Origin: Sphaerisporangium melleum
GTDB lineage: Bacteria; Actinomycetota; Actinomycetes; Streptosporangiales; Streptosporangiaceae
Direction of reading: 5' to 3'
Length of the DNA: 64,000 nucleotides
Assembly (NCBI RefSeq): GCF_014646695.1
Contig: NZ_BMNT01000010.1
Location: 126,756-190,755 of the forward strand
The translations under genes and the position numbers were made by a program. The notes beneath the pieces were generated by a model. The model was not told the DNA's origin. It saw only the letters and a list, made by a program, of their open reading frames with translations, and searched no databases. Below, in pieces: positions 1-9,915 of this stretch. Positions within the stretch are counted from its first letter, which is position 1. Every line of letters starts with the position of its first letter.

Positions 1-433
1 GCACCGTCTGTGCCCATTCGCCGAGCCGGTCCTTCTCGTGCAGCAGGTCGCGGATGTCGTACTCCGCGTACTCGAACTCCGGGGACCAGAACAGGGCGTC
101 GAACGGGCAGACCTCGATGCAGATGCCGCAGTACATGCACAGGGAGAAGTCGATGGCGAACCGGTCGAGGACGTTGTGGGCGCGCGGGCGGCCGCCCTCG
201 GGGGCCGGAGTCGTCTCCTTGTGCGAGTCGATGTAGATGCACCAGTCGGGACATTCCCGGGCGCACAGCATGCAGACGGTGCAGTTCTCCTCGACCAGGG
301 CGATGACCCCGCGGCTGCGGGCCGGCAGATCGGGACGCACCTCGGGGTACTGACGGGTGTCCGCCTTGTTCACCATGTGGCGCAAGGTGACGGCCAGACC
401 CTTCGCCAGCCCTTCTCCTGGTATACGAGCCAC
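1..433 (-). CDS. nuoI: NADH-quinone oxidoreductase subunit I, partial (3' end outside window)
   Basis: Ferredoxin-like complex I subunit that carries electrons through two [4Fe-4S] clusters toward NuoB at the membrane arm. Two cluster motifs are visible: C51-x2-C54-x2-C57-x3-C61-P and a second CMYCGIC-x3-CP about 40 residues later. The N-terminus beginning [12 protein letters not shown] from GTG at 433 matches, from memory, the NuoI type of the second, shorter nuo cluster of actinobacteria rather than the main 14-gene operon. The stop lies beyond base 1. It is on the same strand as nuoABCH but is cut off from nuoH by 4.8 kb of opposite-strand genes. No strong ribosome binding site precedes the GTG. 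Confidence 0.93.
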   Translation of the reverse strand, partial: MARIPGEGLAKGLAVTLRHMVNKADTRQYPEVRPDLPARSRGVIALVEENCTVCMLCARECPDWCIYIDSHKETTPAPEGGRPRAHNVLDRFAIDFSLCMYCGICIEVCPFDALFWSPEFEYAEYDIRDLLHEKDRLGEWAQTV

Positions 434-580
434 GGCTCAACATCATGGCGTACATGTGCTCCGCCGTGCATCCGCAGGCCCCCGGCAACCTCCGGTTTTC
501 CACAAACATCACGAAATCAGGGGACTAATCCGGTCGGACGGATGGTCCTTGTGGCCGATGCAGCAGCCGGACGAAGGTCG

Positions 581-593
581 TAGTCTCCCCGTT
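581..593 (+). promoter_or_regulatory. -10 hexamer of a probable leaderless promoter
   Basis: TAGTCT at 581-586 lies exactly 7 nt before ATG 594, with no Shine-Dalgarno sequence in between, so transcription would begin at or next to the A of the start codon. The stretch around it resembles the one before the paralogous gene at 2231 (TAATCT, also 7 nt away). Confidence 0.6.
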
Positions 594-1826
594 ATGCACC
601 CGACGAACGGCCACGGGGGCCCGGGATCAGAGCCGCACACCGGCCCGCTCCCTCACCCGGCCGCCCCGGACGGACCGGCGGCCGAGCGGCCCCACCGGCT
701 CGATCCGAACGGCCCGACGGCCCCCCGGCCCCGGCAGCCGGGCAGGCCCTGGTCCGGCCGGCCGGACCAGCCGGGACGCGCAGGTCAACAGGACCGGCCG
801 GCGCGGCAGGGGCAGGCCGACGCGCAGGGCGATACGGCGCAAGGGAGTGCGCGGGGGCCGGTGCGGCCGGAAGACCCTCGTCCCGAGCCGCGGCAGGCGG
901 CTCCCCGAGCACAGCAGGACCACGACGGTCCACCCCAGGGCCGCCCGGGCCCGCGCCAGGGCCAGGGACGTCCGGGCTCACGGCCGGCCCCGCCGTACGC
1001 CGGGCCGCGGCCCCGGCCCGGGGGCGCGCCCCTCCCGCCGCACCCCGACCAGCACGGTCTCGCGCCGTTCACCCGCCCGGCGCCACCCGGCCCGTACGGC
1101 ATGCCCGGCCCCGCCCGTCCGCAGGACGTGGGCCCGCACGGGCACCTCCCCCAGCCGCCCTTCCCTCCGCGCATGCCCCCGCCCCCGCCGCCGAAGTCGA
1201 GCAACGCGGCGGGCATCGTCTGGGCGCTCGCGCCGCTGCTGTCCTGCGGGTGGGCGACTCCGTTCACCATGGGGTACGCCGCGGCCAAGCTGCGGAGCGG
1301 GTGGCTCGCGCTGTCCGCGGCGATCTACGCCATCGGCCTGGTGGCGTTCATCCTGAACGTCGGCGTGGGCGGCGGTGACTCCGACGTCCTCATGCTGCTC
1401 ACCTTCCTCGGCACGGGCGGGAGCTGGCTCGGCGGCACCATCCACTCCCTGGTGATCAGGGAGTCGGTGTTCCCGAGCAAGAACAACCCCAACGACCACG
1501 CGGTGGCCATGGCCCAGCACCGCAGGGACCTGCGTCAGCAGGCCCGCGAGCTGGCGGAACGCGACCCGGCCCTGGCGCGGGAGCTGCGCATCGGACGCCC
1601 CGACCTGCCGCGGCAGTACGACGACGGCGGGCTGGTCGACGTCAACCACGCGCCGGTGGAGGCGATCGCCACCCTGCCGGGGATGACGTACGAGCTGGCC
1701 GAGCGGGTGGTGGAAGTGCGGCGGAACGTCGGCGGCTTCGTCTCGGCCGAGGACATGTCCATCGCCGTGGACCTGCCGCCGCGCCTCACCGCCGAACTCG
1801 TCGAGATGACGATCTACCTGCCCTGA
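594..1826 (+). CDS. Pro-rich protein with small membrane domain and C-terminal helix-hairpin-helix domain
   Basis: A 410-residue protein. Residues about 1-200 are low-complexity Pro/Gly/Arg/Gln-rich and probably disordered and cytoplasmic. Residues about 205-300 hold roughly three hydrophobic segments starting with the block VWALAPLLSCG and ATPFT.GYAA. Residues about 340-410 form a ComEA-like helix-hairpin-helix domain (DVNHAPVEAIATLPGM, then GGF.SAEDM). In ComEA such domains bind DNA; here the partner is unknown. The membrane block is clearly paralogous to the one at the N-terminus of the kinase encoded at 2231, so these are tandem relatives. The start is ATG 594 because of the leaderless promoter immediately upstream and the matching MHP start of the paralog. 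Function not known. Confidence 0.8.
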   Translation: MHPTNGHGGPGSEPHTGPLPHPAAPDGPAAERPHRLDPNGPTAPRPRQPGRPWSGRPDQPGRAGQQDRPARQGQADAQGDTAQGSARGPVRPEDPRPEPRQAAPRAQQDHDGPPQGRPGPRQGQGRPGSRPAPPYAGPRPRPGGAPLPPHPDQHGLAPFTRPAPPGPYGMPGPARPQDVGPHGHLPQPPFPPRMPPPPPPKSSNAAGIVWALAPLLSCGWATPFTMGYAAAKLRSGWLALSAAIYAIGLVAFILNVGVGGGDSDVLMLLTFLGTGGSWLGGTIHSLVIRESVFPSKNNPNDHAVAMAQHRRDLRQQARELAERDPALARELRIGRPDLPRQYDDGGLVDVNHAPVEAIATLPGMTYELAERVVEVRRNVGGFVSAEDMSIAVDLPPRLTAELVEMTIYLP

Positions 1827-1841
1827 CCTGCACGAACGTGA

Positions 1842-1871
1842 CGGCAGGCCCGGCGAGGAAACGGCCTGCCG
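1842..1871 (+). terminator. Stem-loop after the helix-hairpin-helix gene
   Basis: Perfect 9-bp stem CGGCAGGCC / GGCCTGCCG with a 12-nt loop, 15 nt after the stop codon. No T-tract follows, as is common for high-GC actinobacterial terminators. Confidence 0.55.
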
Positions 1872-2217
1872 GCGTCCGTTCCCGAAGGGAATCGGGCGGC
1901 GGACAGTGAGCCAGGCCCACGCAGAACGACCTGCGGGCTCGGCCTCGTTCCTGGTCGCGGTCGTGATCAGCGATTCGGCGCCTTCGCGATCCCCCTCTGA
2001 AGCAGCCGCTGCCGTCGGCACGCGAGGCCGGCACCGTACGGCGCCGCGTCGCGGTGTGCCGGGCTGCCGGGCGGGCTGTGCCGGACGGCGGCAGGCACCC
2101 CCACGTCCAGAACGAACGGTCCTGTCACGCGCGAAGGGACGGCGAGCCCTACGGATGGACGGCCTGCTGTGTGCGGAGGGCAAGCGGAAAAACCTGCGTA
2201 AGCCCGGCCCATCCCCG

Positions 2218-2230
2218 TAATCTTCGCGAT
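2218..2230 (+). promoter_or_regulatory. -10 hexamer of a probable leaderless promoter
   Basis: TAATCT at 2218-2223, then 7 nt, then ATG 2231; no Shine-Dalgarno. Same geometry and similar flanks as the promoter of the paralogous gene at 594. Confidence 0.6.
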
Positions 2231-4045
2231 ATGCATCCAGCCAGGCCCTCGTCGTCCACCACCGCGGTCAGCGTCGTGTGGGCCCTGGCTCCCCTGTTCT
2301 CCTGTGGCTTCGCGACGCCGTTCACCATCGGGTACGCGGCCCACCGCAGGCGTTCCCCGGCGCTCGCGCTCGCGGCGGCGATGTACCTGGTCGCGCTGGT
2401 CGTGATGTTCGCGATCATCGTCGCCTACGACAGCTCGGACACCTACCCGGACTGGGCGGGCCTGCTGGTCGTCGTCGGCCTGTTCTCGAACTGGATCGGC
2501 GGACTGATCCACTCCCTGGCCATCCGGTCCGCGGTGTTCGCCCCGCGCGTGCCCGGTCCCGCGCCCTTCGTGCCCGGTCCGCAGCGGCACCACCCGGCGC
2601 CACAGGGCACCCACCCGTCCCCGCACAACCAACGGGCGCCGTACCCCGCGGGCCCGTATCCGCCGCACGCCGCCCCGGTCCCGCCGTCCGACGCCTCCGC
2701 CCGCTATCCGGCGCAGCCCCGGCCCGGCTGGTCGCCGCACCAGCCGCAGCCGCATGCCGCGCACCGCGCCGAACCCGGGCACCATCACCAGCGCGGCACG
2801 GAGGGCCCGTACACCCCGCGCGGCGCCGAGGCTCCCTACCCTCCCGCCCACGGAGCGCCCCAGGGGCTCGGGCGGCAACGGCCGGAGCCGGCCGCGCAGG
2901 CCCAGCAGTGGCCCGGCCAGGCCGCACCCGCCCGGCCGGAGGCCCAGGCGGTGTCCCACCCGCAGTCGTACGCACAGCCACAGCCGCCGCAGGGACGGTC
3001 GCACACGCAGCCACGCCACCGCGCCCCCGACGGTCGGACGCCCGGCCCGCGCGACGCCGGCGACCACGCATCCGGCGATCACGACGGCCGGGTCCCGCGC
3101 CGCACGGACCCGCCCGCCACGTCCACGAACCCGCCCGCACCGGCCGGTGCCACCTACGACGGCACGGGCACCCCGGTCAGTACGTCGACGCCGGGGGGCC
3201 GTTCGGGTGCGTCCGGCCGGCGGGAGGTCTCGACGCTGCCCACCCAGCAACCCGGGCCGCTGCCCCCCGGAGAGCCGGACCGCATCGGCCCCTACCGGCT
3301 GATCGGCAGCCTCGGGCAGGGCGGCCAGGGCGCGGTGTACCTCGCGGAGACTCCGAACGGCACCCCGGTGGCGATCAAGGTGCTGCACGCCCGGCTGGCC
3401 ACGGAGACCGGCGCCCAGCAGCGCTTCCTGCGCGAGGTGGAGGCGGCCCGCCGCGTGGCGCCGTTCTCCACCGCCCGGGTGATCGACGCGGACGTCGCCG
3501 ACGAGCGCCTGTTCATCGTCAGCGAGTACGTCGAGGGCGCCTCGCTGGAGCAGTTGGTGCGCGACCGCGGCCCGCGCGGGCACGACGCCCTGGTGCGCCT
3601 CGCGCTCAGCACCGCGGGGGCGCTGGCGGCCATCCACCGGGCGGGCATCGTGCACCGGGACTTCAAGCCGAGCAACGTGCTGATCGGCGCGGACGGCCCG
3701 CGCGTGGTCGACTTCGGCATCGCCCGCGTGCTGGACAACGCCACCGCCACCGGCAGCGGAGTGCTCGGCACCCCGGCGTACATGTCCCCCGAGCAGGTTT
3801 CCGGCGAGAAGGTCGGGCCGGAGTCCGACGTCTTCAGCTGGGCGGGGACGATGGTGTACGCGGCGACCGGACGCCCGGCCTTCGGCGAGGACAACATCGC
3901 CGCGGTGTTCCACCGCATCTTCACCAAGCAGCCCGACCTGTCGGCGCTGCCCGCCTCCCTGGCCCGGGTGGTGGACCGGTGCCTGGAGAAGCGCCCGGAG
4001 AACCGTCCCACGGCCTCGGACGTGATGCTCGCGATCGTCAACTGA
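2231..4045 (+). CDS. Membrane-anchored Ser/Thr protein kinase, kinase domain at the C-terminus
   Basis: A 604-residue Hanks-type kinase with reversed architecture. Residues about 10-110 hold the small hydrophobic domain shared with the gene at 594 (VWALAPLFSCG, ATPFTIGYAA, IGGLIHSL), residues about 110-345 are a Pro/His/Gln-rich linker, and residues about 350-604 are the kinase. All kinase landmarks are present: Gly-rich loop GQGGQGAVY, VAIK lysine, HRDFKPSN catalytic loop, DFG, and MSPEQ in place of APE. Usual actinobacterial PknB-like kinases place the kinase first and the membrane segment after it. No PASTA or other sensor domain is present. Leaderless start at 2231. The substrate is unknown; the paralogous neighbour is an obvious candidate partner, but that is inference. 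Confidence 0.9.
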   Translation: MHPARPSSSTTAVSVVWALAPLFSCGFATPFTIGYAAHRRRSPALALAAAMYLVALVVMFAIIVAYDSSDTYPDWAGLLVVVGLFSNWIGGLIHSLAIRSAVFAPRVPGPAPFVPGPQRHHPAPQGTHPSPHNQRAPYPAGPYPPHAAPVPPSDASARYPAQPRPGWSPHQPQPHAAHRAEPGHHHQRGTEGPYTPRGAEAPYPPAHGAPQGLGRQRPEPAAQAQQWPGQAAPARPEAQAVSHPQSYAQPQPPQGRSHTQPRHRAPDGRTPGPRDAGDHASGDHDGRVPRRTDPPATSTNPPAPAGATYDGTGTPVSTSTPGGRSGASGRREVSTLPTQQPGPLPPGEPDRIGPYRLIGSLGQGGQGAVYLAETPNGTPVAIKVLHARLATETGAQQRFLREVEAARRVAPFSTARVIDADVADERLFIVSEYVEGASLEQLVRDRGPRGHDALVRLALSTAGALAAIHRAGIVHRDFKPSNVLIGADGPRVVDFGIARVLDNATATGSGVLGTPAYMSPEQVSGEKVGPESDVFSWAGTMVYAATGRPAFGEDNIAAVFHRIFTKQPDLSALPASLARVVDRCLEKRPENRPTASDVMLAIVN

Positions 4046-4046
4046 G

Positions 4047-4061
4047 CCACCCGGCGGGTGG
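4047..4061 (+). terminator. Short hairpin just after the kinase gene
   Basis: CCACCC-GGC-GGGTGG, a 6-bp stem with a 3-nt loop, begins two bases after the stop codon. It is short for a terminator. Confidence 0.3.
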
Positions 4062-4230
4062 GGACCGCCGGGAAGCGGCCGAGGTGGGGACGGTAGATTC
4101 GCCTCCGCGTTGTTCGCCGTGTTCCGGCAGCGTCGTCCGCCGTGTCCGGTCCGGCGGTGCCGTGAGCGCGGCGACGACTTCCACCCCCGTCCACGGCCGG
4201 GGTCTTCCCAGAGGTACCGACGAAAGAGGT

Positions 4231-5187
4231 GTGAGGGTCATCTCTCAGCAGCCTGTCGACGCGACGCCCGGCGCCGCCGCGCTCCACGAGATCGTCCCCG
4301 GCGTGCTCGCCTGGGTCCAGCCGGACGGAACGTGGTGGGTGAACAACGCCGGGGCGGTGACCGGCGACGACGGCGTCATCCTGATCGACACCTGTGCCAC
4401 CGAGCAGCGCACCCGCCGCTTCCTGGACGCCGTCTCCGTGGCCACCGGGGGCGCGCCGGTCCGCGTCGCGGTCAACACCCACCAGCACGGCGACCACTCC
4501 TACGGCAACAGCCTGCTGCCCGCGTCGGCCGTCATCGTCGGGCACGAGGCCATGCGGGAAGGGCTGCTGGTCGATCCGATCATCGACGGCTGCCCGCCGG
4601 TCTGGTCGCCGGTGCCCGACTGGGGCGCGGTGACCCGGCGGGTGCCGGACATCACGCTGCGGTCGGAGCTGACGGTGTTCACCGGGAGCCGGCGGGTCGA
4701 ACTGCGCCACCCCGGGCACCCCGCGCACACCACCGGCGACGTGATCGCCTGGCTGCCGGAGGAGCGGGTCCTGTTCACCGGCGATCTGATCTTCCACGGC
4801 CTCACGCCGCTGGTGTTCATGGGCTCGGTCGAGGGGGCGCTGCGCTCGCTGGACTGGATGGCCGCCCTGGAGCCGGAGCACATCGTCCCCGGCCACGGCC
4901 CGGTGTTCGGCGCGGCGGCGCTGCCGGACGTCCTCGCGGCCCACGAGCGGTACTACCGGCTGGTCCTGGCCACCGCCGAGCACGGCCGCGCGGCAGGGCT
5001 GACCCCGCTGCAGGCCGCGCAGGCGTGCGACCTCGGCGAGTTCGCCGGCTGGGCGGACGCCGAGCGCCTGGTGCTGAACCTGCACCGGGCCTATCGGGAC
5101 GCGGCGGGCGAGGGCGAGGTGGACCTGTTGCAGGCGTTCGGCGACGCCATCGCCTTCCACGGCGGCCCGCTGCCGACCTCCGTCTGA
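4231..5187 (+). CDS. Metallo-beta-lactamase-fold hydrolase
   Basis: An MBL-fold protein of about 318 residues. The metal motif HQHGDH (H-x-H-x-D-H) is intact, followed by GHPAHTTGD (third His), FTGDLIF (bridging Asp) and PGHGPVF (last His). The fold covers hydrolases, lactonases and cyclases and does not identify the substrate; the length and the NTHQHGDHSYGN block fit the general MBL family rather than a true beta-lactamase. GTG 4231 is close to a purine-rich GAAAGAGG; an in-frame GTG at 4162 is an alternative that adds 23 residues. It is the last gene of the block that interrupts the nuo genes and runs convergent to nuoH. Confidence 0.85.
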   Translation: MRVISQQPVDATPGAAALHEIVPGVLAWVQPDGTWWVNNAGAVTGDDGVILIDTCATEQRTRRFLDAVSVATGGAPVRVAVNTHQHGDHSYGNSLLPASAVIVGHEAMREGLLVDPIIDGCPPVWSPVPDWGAVTRRVPDITLRSELTVFTGSRRVELRHPGHPAHTTGDVIAWLPEERVLFTGDLIFHGLTPLVFMGSVEGALRSLDWMAALEPEHIVPGHGPVFGAAALPDVLAAHERYYRLVLATAEHGRAAGLTPLQAAQACDLGEFAGWADAERLVLNLHRAYRDAAGEGEVDLLQAFGDAIAFHGGPLPTSV

Positions 5188-5200
5188 ACGCCCCGGGCAC

Positions 5201-5232
5201 CCGTCACCTACGCTCCGCAGCGCGGGTGACGG
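5201..5232. terminator. Bidirectional stem-loop between the MBL gene and nuoH
   Basis: CCGTCACC at 5201-5208 pairs with GGTGACGG at 5225-5232 (8 bp, 16-nt loop). It sits between two convergent genes, so it could end transcription from both sides. Confidence 0.5.
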
Positions 5233-5245
5233 CTCGCCGGCTCCC

Positions 5246-6202
5246 TCAGGCGGCGAGGAGGACCTTGACGACGCCGGTGAGGGCGAGCTGGAGGAGGGCC
5301 AGCGGGACCAGGCCCACCCAGGCGAGTTTCTGGAGCTGGTCGGCCCGGAGCCTCGGGAAGCTGACCCGCACCCAGATGACCACGAACGCCAGGGCGAAGA
5401 CCTTGAGCAGGGTCCAGACCGGGCCGGGCAGCAGCGGGCCCTGCCAGCCGCCGAGGAAGAGCACGGTGGTGAGCGCGGAGAGCACCACGATGCCGACGTA
5501 CTCCGACAGCAGGAACAGGGCGAACCGGATGCCGGTGTACTCGGTCATCGGGCCCATGATGATCTCGGAGTCGGCGATCGGCATGTCGAACGGCGGGCGG
5601 CGCAGCTCGGCGAGGCCCGCGACGAAGAACACCACCGCGCCGATCGCCTGCCACGGCAGCCACCACCACTGCCATGCCGACGCGATGCCGGGCAGTGAGA
5701 GCGTGCCCGCGGCCATGGCCACCGAGGAGGCGGCGAGCACCAGCGGCAGCTCGTACGCCATGAGCTGGGCCGCCGAGCGCATGCCGCCGAGCACCGAGTA
5801 CTTGTTGGCGGACGACCAGCCCGCCATGATCGAGCCGAGCACGCCGACGCCCAGCACGGCGAGCGCGAAGAACAGCCCGGCGTCGAGGTCGGCGCCGACC
5901 AGGCCGGGGCCGACCGGGATGACCGCCATGACCACCAGGTAGGGCACCAGCGCGACCGCCGGGGCGAGCGCGAACACCCGGCGGTCGGCGGCCGCCGGGA
6001 TGATGTCCTCCTTCTGGACGAACTTGACGCCGTCGGCGATGAGCTGGGCCCAGCCGTGGAAGCCGCCGGCGTACATGGGGCCGAGGCGCGACTGCATGTG
6101 GGCCATGGCCTTGTGCTCGGTCTGCCCCACGATCAGCGGAAGCGTCAGGAACGCGATGACGATCACCGCGAGGCGGAGCGCGACGTCGAGCACCTCAGCC
6201 AT
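5246..6202 (-). CDS. nuoH: NADH-quinone oxidoreductase subunit H
   Basis: Membrane subunit of complex I that forms part of the quinone chamber. The 318 residues contain about eight hydrophobic segments. Family hallmarks are present: [20 protein letters not shown] near the N-terminus, the ELPLVL segment, the acidic loop [16 protein letters not shown], and EY-GI-FALF-LSEY. Its ATG overlaps the nuoC stop by 8 nt, so the two are co-transcribed. nuoD, which normally lies between nuoC and nuoH, is absent. Its 3' end faces the metallo-beta-lactamase gene instead of continuing into nuoI. Confidence 0.95.
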   Translation of the reverse strand: MAEVLDVALRLAVIVIAFLTLPLIVGQTEHKAMAHMQSRLGPMYAGGFHGWAQLIADGVKFVQKEDIIPAAADRRVFALAPAVALVPYLVVMAVIPVGPGLVGADLDAGLFFALAVLGVGVLGSIMAGWSSANKYSVLGGMRSAAQLMAYELPLVLAASSVAMAAGTLSLPGIASAWQWWWLPWQAIGAVVFFVAGLAELRRPPFDMPIADSEIIMGPMTEYTGIRFALFLLSEYVGIVVLSALTTVLFLGGWQGPLLPGPVWTLLKVFALAFVVIWVRVSFPRLRADQLQKLAWVGLVPLALLQLALTGVVKVLLAA

Positions 6203-6791
6203 CGGGGTCCGCCTGTCTCGGGGCTCGGGGCCCGCGTACCGGCGGGGGCGTGGCGGCGGAGGTGCCCCAGCCGGCCGGGACGCCCGGCGGCAGCGTCTTG
6301 CGCCGGCTGGGCGAGCCGGCGCCGGACTCGCCGGGCTCCTTGGCGCCCGGCCACGGCTTGGCGACCCGGGCGGCCAGCACGAAGTCCTTGCGGAGGGGGT
6401 GCCCCTCGAAGCCGTCCGGCAGCAGCAGCGGGACCAGGTGCGGATGCCCTTCGAAGATCACCCCGAACATCTCGAACGTCTCGCGCTCGTGCCAGTCGGC
6501 GCCGCGGAAGACGCCGGTGGCGGTGGGCAGGCGGGGCTCGTCGCGCGGCACGCGGGTGCGGGCCAGCAGGTGGGCGTGCCGGGCCGGGTCGAAGAGGTGG
6601 GCGACCACGGTGATGCCGTCCGGCGGCTCGTCGACGCCGGTGAGCCAGTCGAAGAAGACGCAGCCGAGCCCGTCGCGGGCGAAGGTCAGCAGGTCGGTCC
6701 AGTCACCGGGGGCGACGTCCACGGTGAGCTGCCCGAAGGAGTCGGAGACCTCGGCGCGCGCGCCGTAGCGCTCCTCGATCGCGGCCCTCAC
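6195..6791 (-). CDS. nuoC: NADH-quinone oxidoreductase subunit C
   Basis: Hydrophilic complex I subunit of 198 residues. The family signature [17 protein letters not shown] is visible near residues 100-117, and the LR(K)DF block follows. The C-terminal 50 residues are Pro/Arg-rich and not part of the conserved domain. There is no fused NuoD part. The ATG overlaps the nuoB stop by 4 nt (ATGA) and the 3' end overlaps nuoH by 8 nt, showing a tight operon. Confidence 0.93.
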   Translation of the reverse strand: MRAAIEERYGARAEVSDSFGQLTVDVAPGDWTDLLTFARDGLGCVFFDWLTGVDEPPDGITVVAHLFDPARHAHLLARTRVPRDEPRLPTATGVFRGADWHERETFEMFGVIFEGHPHLVPLLLPDGFEGHPLRKDFVLAARVAKPWPGAKEPGESGAGSPSRRKTLPPGVPAGWGTSAATPPPVRGPRAPRQADPDG

Positions 6792-7318
6792 GACTCCTCG
6801 CCCTCGATCGCGGGGGCGGCGTAGCGGTCGGCGAGGGACTCGCCGGCGATCTTCTCCTGGAGCTTCATGATGCCGTGCAGCAGGGCCTCGGGGCGGGGCG
6901 GGCAGCCCGGGACGTAGACGTCGACCGGGATGATCTGGTCCACGCCCTTGGTCACGCAGTAGGAGTCCCAGTAGGGGCCGCCGGAGTTGGAGCAGGCGCC
7001 GAACGAGATGACGTACTTGGGGTCGGGCATCTGCTCGTAGAGCCGCCGGACCGCCGGGGCCATCTTGTCGGTCACCGTGCCGGAGACGATCATGAGGTCG
7101 GCCTGCCGCGGCCCGTTGGCGAACGGGATCACCCCGAACCGGATGAAGTCATGCCTGCTCATCGAGGTGGCGATGAACTCGATCGCGCAGCACGCCAGCC
7201 CGAAGTTGAACACCCACAGCGAATAGCGCCGGCCCCAGTTGAGGACGAAGCGCATGGGCTTCGGGGCGAGCCGGGACACCGGCCCGACACTCGGCATGGG
7301 GAGATCGCTGACGGCCAT
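6788..7318 (-). CDS. nuoB: NADH-quinone oxidoreductase subunit B
   Basis: Carries cluster N2, the last [4Fe-4S] centre before quinone. The 176 residues contain the adjacent cysteine pair in LACCAIEF (C43, C44), the third in [12 protein letters not shown] and the fourth in [13 protein letters not shown]. The start is ATG 7318, where the conserved N-terminus begins ([10 protein letters not shown]). It is 59 bp downstream of nuoA and overlaps nuoC by 4 nt. All ligands are present, so the protein should be functional. Confidence 0.95.
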   Translation of the reverse strand: MAVSDLPMPSVGPVSRLAPKPMRFVLNWGRRYSLWVFNFGLACCAIEFIATSMSRHDFIRFGVIPFANGPRQADLMIVSGTVTDKMAPAVRRLYEQMPDPKYVISFGACSNSGGPYWDSYCVTKGVDQIIPVDVYVPGCPPRPEALLHGIMKLQEKIAGESLADRYAAPAIEGEES

Positions 7319-7377
7319 AGGGGCATTGTCTCCTTTCCGTGGTACCCGGGCGAGCGCCCCTCCCCCGCTGCGCGCGG

Positions 7378-7749
<372 letters not shown>

Positions 7750-7929
7750 TGTGCTCCACCCGGTCTCTGGCTCGCGGGACCCGTGGCCTCCCATGATCCC
7801 CGGTATCCCGGCGCCGTGCCGCGCGAGGCCCGCAGGAAATCGCTTTCCGTTACCCCATCATCACCCATCGCGGTCAAAAGGCAGCCTCTCATCACACAAA
7901 GCTTCAGTAAATGGGTATTTAAAGGTGCC

Positions 7930-7942
7930 TAGTGTGGAAGTC
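7930..7942 (+). promoter_or_regulatory. -10 hexamer of a probable leaderless promoter (deacetylase gene)
   Basis: TAGTGT at 7930-7935 is followed by 7 nt and ATG 7943. The GGAAG in the gap is only 2 nt from the ATG, too near to act as a Shine-Dalgarno. The flanks (7895-7925) are unusually AT-rich for this window. Confidence 0.55.
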
Positions 7943-9559
7943 ATGTCCCGTTGGCTTTCGTCCGGAGGTGTCGCGGTCATCATCGCGGTGACCACCGGGT
8001 GCGGGATCTCCCTCCCCTCACATGCTCCGCCCACCACCCTGCCCGCCCAGCCCACCACCATCAACTTCGTCGATCCCGCCTCGGTGCCCGGCCTCGCGGT
8101 GCGGGTCTCCTCCGACGACTCCGCGCCCCGGCACGTCTTCACCGCCTATCCCGTGCCGCCCGCGGCCGCCCCGCTCGGCGAGCGGCTGCGGCGGGCGACC
8201 GAGGCGGCGGTCCGCGGGCTCGGCCGGCCGGGGGGCAAGGGCGGCGGCGCGGCCACCGAGCTCAACGTCGGCTGGCAGATCACCGCGGCCTCGGGCGGGG
8301 TGTACGGCGTCCGGCTGCGGACCGGGACGCTGACCGGTTCCGCCTGGCGCAACTCGCTGGCCACCTACTGGTACGACGCGCGGAGCGGGCGCGTCCACGA
8401 CTCCGCCGGCCTGCTCAAGGACGGCGCGGCGCTGGCGAGGCTCGCCGCGCTCACCCGTGCCCGCCTCGGCACACTCGGCCCGCCGGTGCGCCCGGCCGCG
8501 GTCCGCGCCGACCGCGACCTGTTCGACTCGCTCAACTTCAACCCGCGCGGCGACCTGGTCGCCGAGTTCGACGACGGGCGGGTGGCCCCCGCGCGGATGG
8601 GCCGCATCGCGGTCGCCGTCCCCCGGCAGGACGCGACGCCGCTGCTGTCGGAGTTCGGGCTTCGCGTCATGACGGTGGTGGACTCGGCCACCCCGCCGAC
8701 CCTGCCGGCCTCGCCGCCGCCGGAGTTCACCCCCTCCCCGGAGGTGACGGGACCGGACAGGGCCGGGTACGGGGGCGGCGGCCTCAGCGGCGGCGCCGGA
8801 CGGGCCGGTGGCCGGGCCGACTGCTCGGTCACCAAGTGCGTGGCGCTGACCTTCGACGACGGGCCCGGGCCGCGGACCCGCGCCCTGCTGGCCGCCCTCG
8901 CCGAACACCACGCGCTCGCCACCTTCTTTACGCTGGGCGCGGGCGGCGAGGCCCGTCCCGACCTGCTGCGCGCCATCGCCGCCGCCGGGCACCTGATCGC
9001 GAATCACACCTGGACGCACCGCGACCTCGCCCCCATGGACGTCAACCGGATCTCCGACGAGCTGAACCGCACGCAGATCGCGATCGGCGTCGCCACCGGG
9101 CGCGTGCCCCGGCTGATGCGCGCGCCGTACGGCTCGACCGGCGGCGGCACGGTCGCCGCGGCCCGCGCGCTGAACCTCGCGATCGTCGGCTGGGACGTGG
9201 ACGCCGGGGACGCCCGGGACGCCGGCCCCGCGGCCGTGGCCCGGCGGACCGTCGCCCGGGTGCGGCCCGGCTCGATCGTCCTGCTGCACGAGCAGGGTCC
9301 GGCGACGGTGCCCGCGCTGCGGGAGATCCTCGCGCGGCTCACGGCGAAGGGGTACGCCTTCGTGACCGTTCCGGAGCTGTACGGGTCACGCGGCATGGAT
9401 CCGGGACGGGTGTACGGCGGGGCCGAGCCGCCTCTCCGGCGGGCCAGACACCGGGCGGCCGGGACCGAACCGGACCCTTCGCAGGTCGCGACGGCCCCGG
9501 GATCCGCGGCGTCCGCACTGCGGGACGCCGCTGGGAGCCATCCCGGGAGGGACATATAG
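7943..9559 (+). CDS. Secreted polysaccharide deacetylase (NodB domain), lipoprotein-like
   Basis: A 538-residue exported protein. The N-terminus has a short hydrophobic stretch ending TTGC (possible lipobox, C20). Residues about 40-280 form an actinobacterial domain I cannot name, a Gly/Pro-rich linker follows, and residues about 300-475 form a NodB-type carbohydrate esterase family 4 domain. Its metal and catalytic motifs are present: TFDDGPGP (Asp-Asp), NHTWTHRD (H-x3-H), RAPYGS, GWDVDAGD and LLHE. Likely role: removing acetyl groups from peptidoglycan or another cell-surface glycan. The C-terminal 60 residues are charged and variable. It is transcribed alone, divergently from nuoA. Confidence 0.88.
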   Translation: MSRWLSSGGVAVIIAVTTGCGISLPSHAPPTTLPAQPTTINFVDPASVPGLAVRVSSDDSAPRHVFTAYPVPPAAAPLGERLRRATEAAVRGLGRPGGKGGGAATELNVGWQITAASGGVYGVRLRTGTLTGSAWRNSLATYWYDARSGRVHDSAGLLKDGAALARLAALTRARLGTLGPPVRPAAVRADRDLFDSLNFNPRGDLVAEFDDGRVAPARMGRIAVAVPRQDATPLLSEFGLRVMTVVDSATPPTLPASPPPEFTPSPEVTGPDRAGYGGGGLSGGAGRAGGRADCSVTKCVALTFDDGPGPRTRALLAALAEHHALATFFTLGAGGEARPDLLRAIAAAGHLIANHTWTHRDLAPMDVNRISDELNRTQIAIGVATGRVPRLMRAPYGSTGGGTVAAARALNLAIVGWDVDAGDARDAGPAAVARRTVARVRPGSIVLLHEQGPATVPALREILARLTAKGYAFVTVPELYGSRGMDPGRVYGGAEPPLRRARHRAAGTEPDPSQVATAPGSAASALRDAAGSHPGRDI

Positions 9560-9915
9560 TGGTTGACCGTGACGAGAAACGTGCTCTACTCCCGCTTGCA
9601 CGTTGATCTATGCCGGCTTGCCGCGGGGCTGTGTCTCCGGAGCCGTCTCCGGTCGTGACCGCGCGCCTCCGCATCGGTCACCACCCCGCGTCGATCTGAA
9701 GCCATCCGTCCGCGATCGCCGGATGCAGGGACATCGTGCCCGATGTCATGCCTGCTCCGGAACGTCGGAAAGATCATTGCGCTCGGCAGGGACGTACGTC
9801 ACACCCCGCTCGACGCGCATGCGTAAAGAAGCCCTCGCAGCCCCAAGGGATCTAGCATGGAAACGAAAACGTGCCACGAGCGACGGCGCCCAGGCGCGTC
9901 GAGGAGGACCAAGCT
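9560..9915 (+). other. 356-bp intergenic region before korA
   Basis: No credible gene on either strand. A possible -10 (TAGCAT, 9853-9858) sits about 58 bp before the korA start, which would give a leader of about 50 nt. I see no recognisable riboswitch or terminator; -35 elements are unclear. Confidence 0.4.

Noticed and set aside
1967-3913. Long minus-strand open frame across the kinase gene (and a similar one at 3292-5160)
   Set aside because: Both are antisense to well-supported coding sequences with clear domain motifs; their translations are compositionally biased and match nothing.
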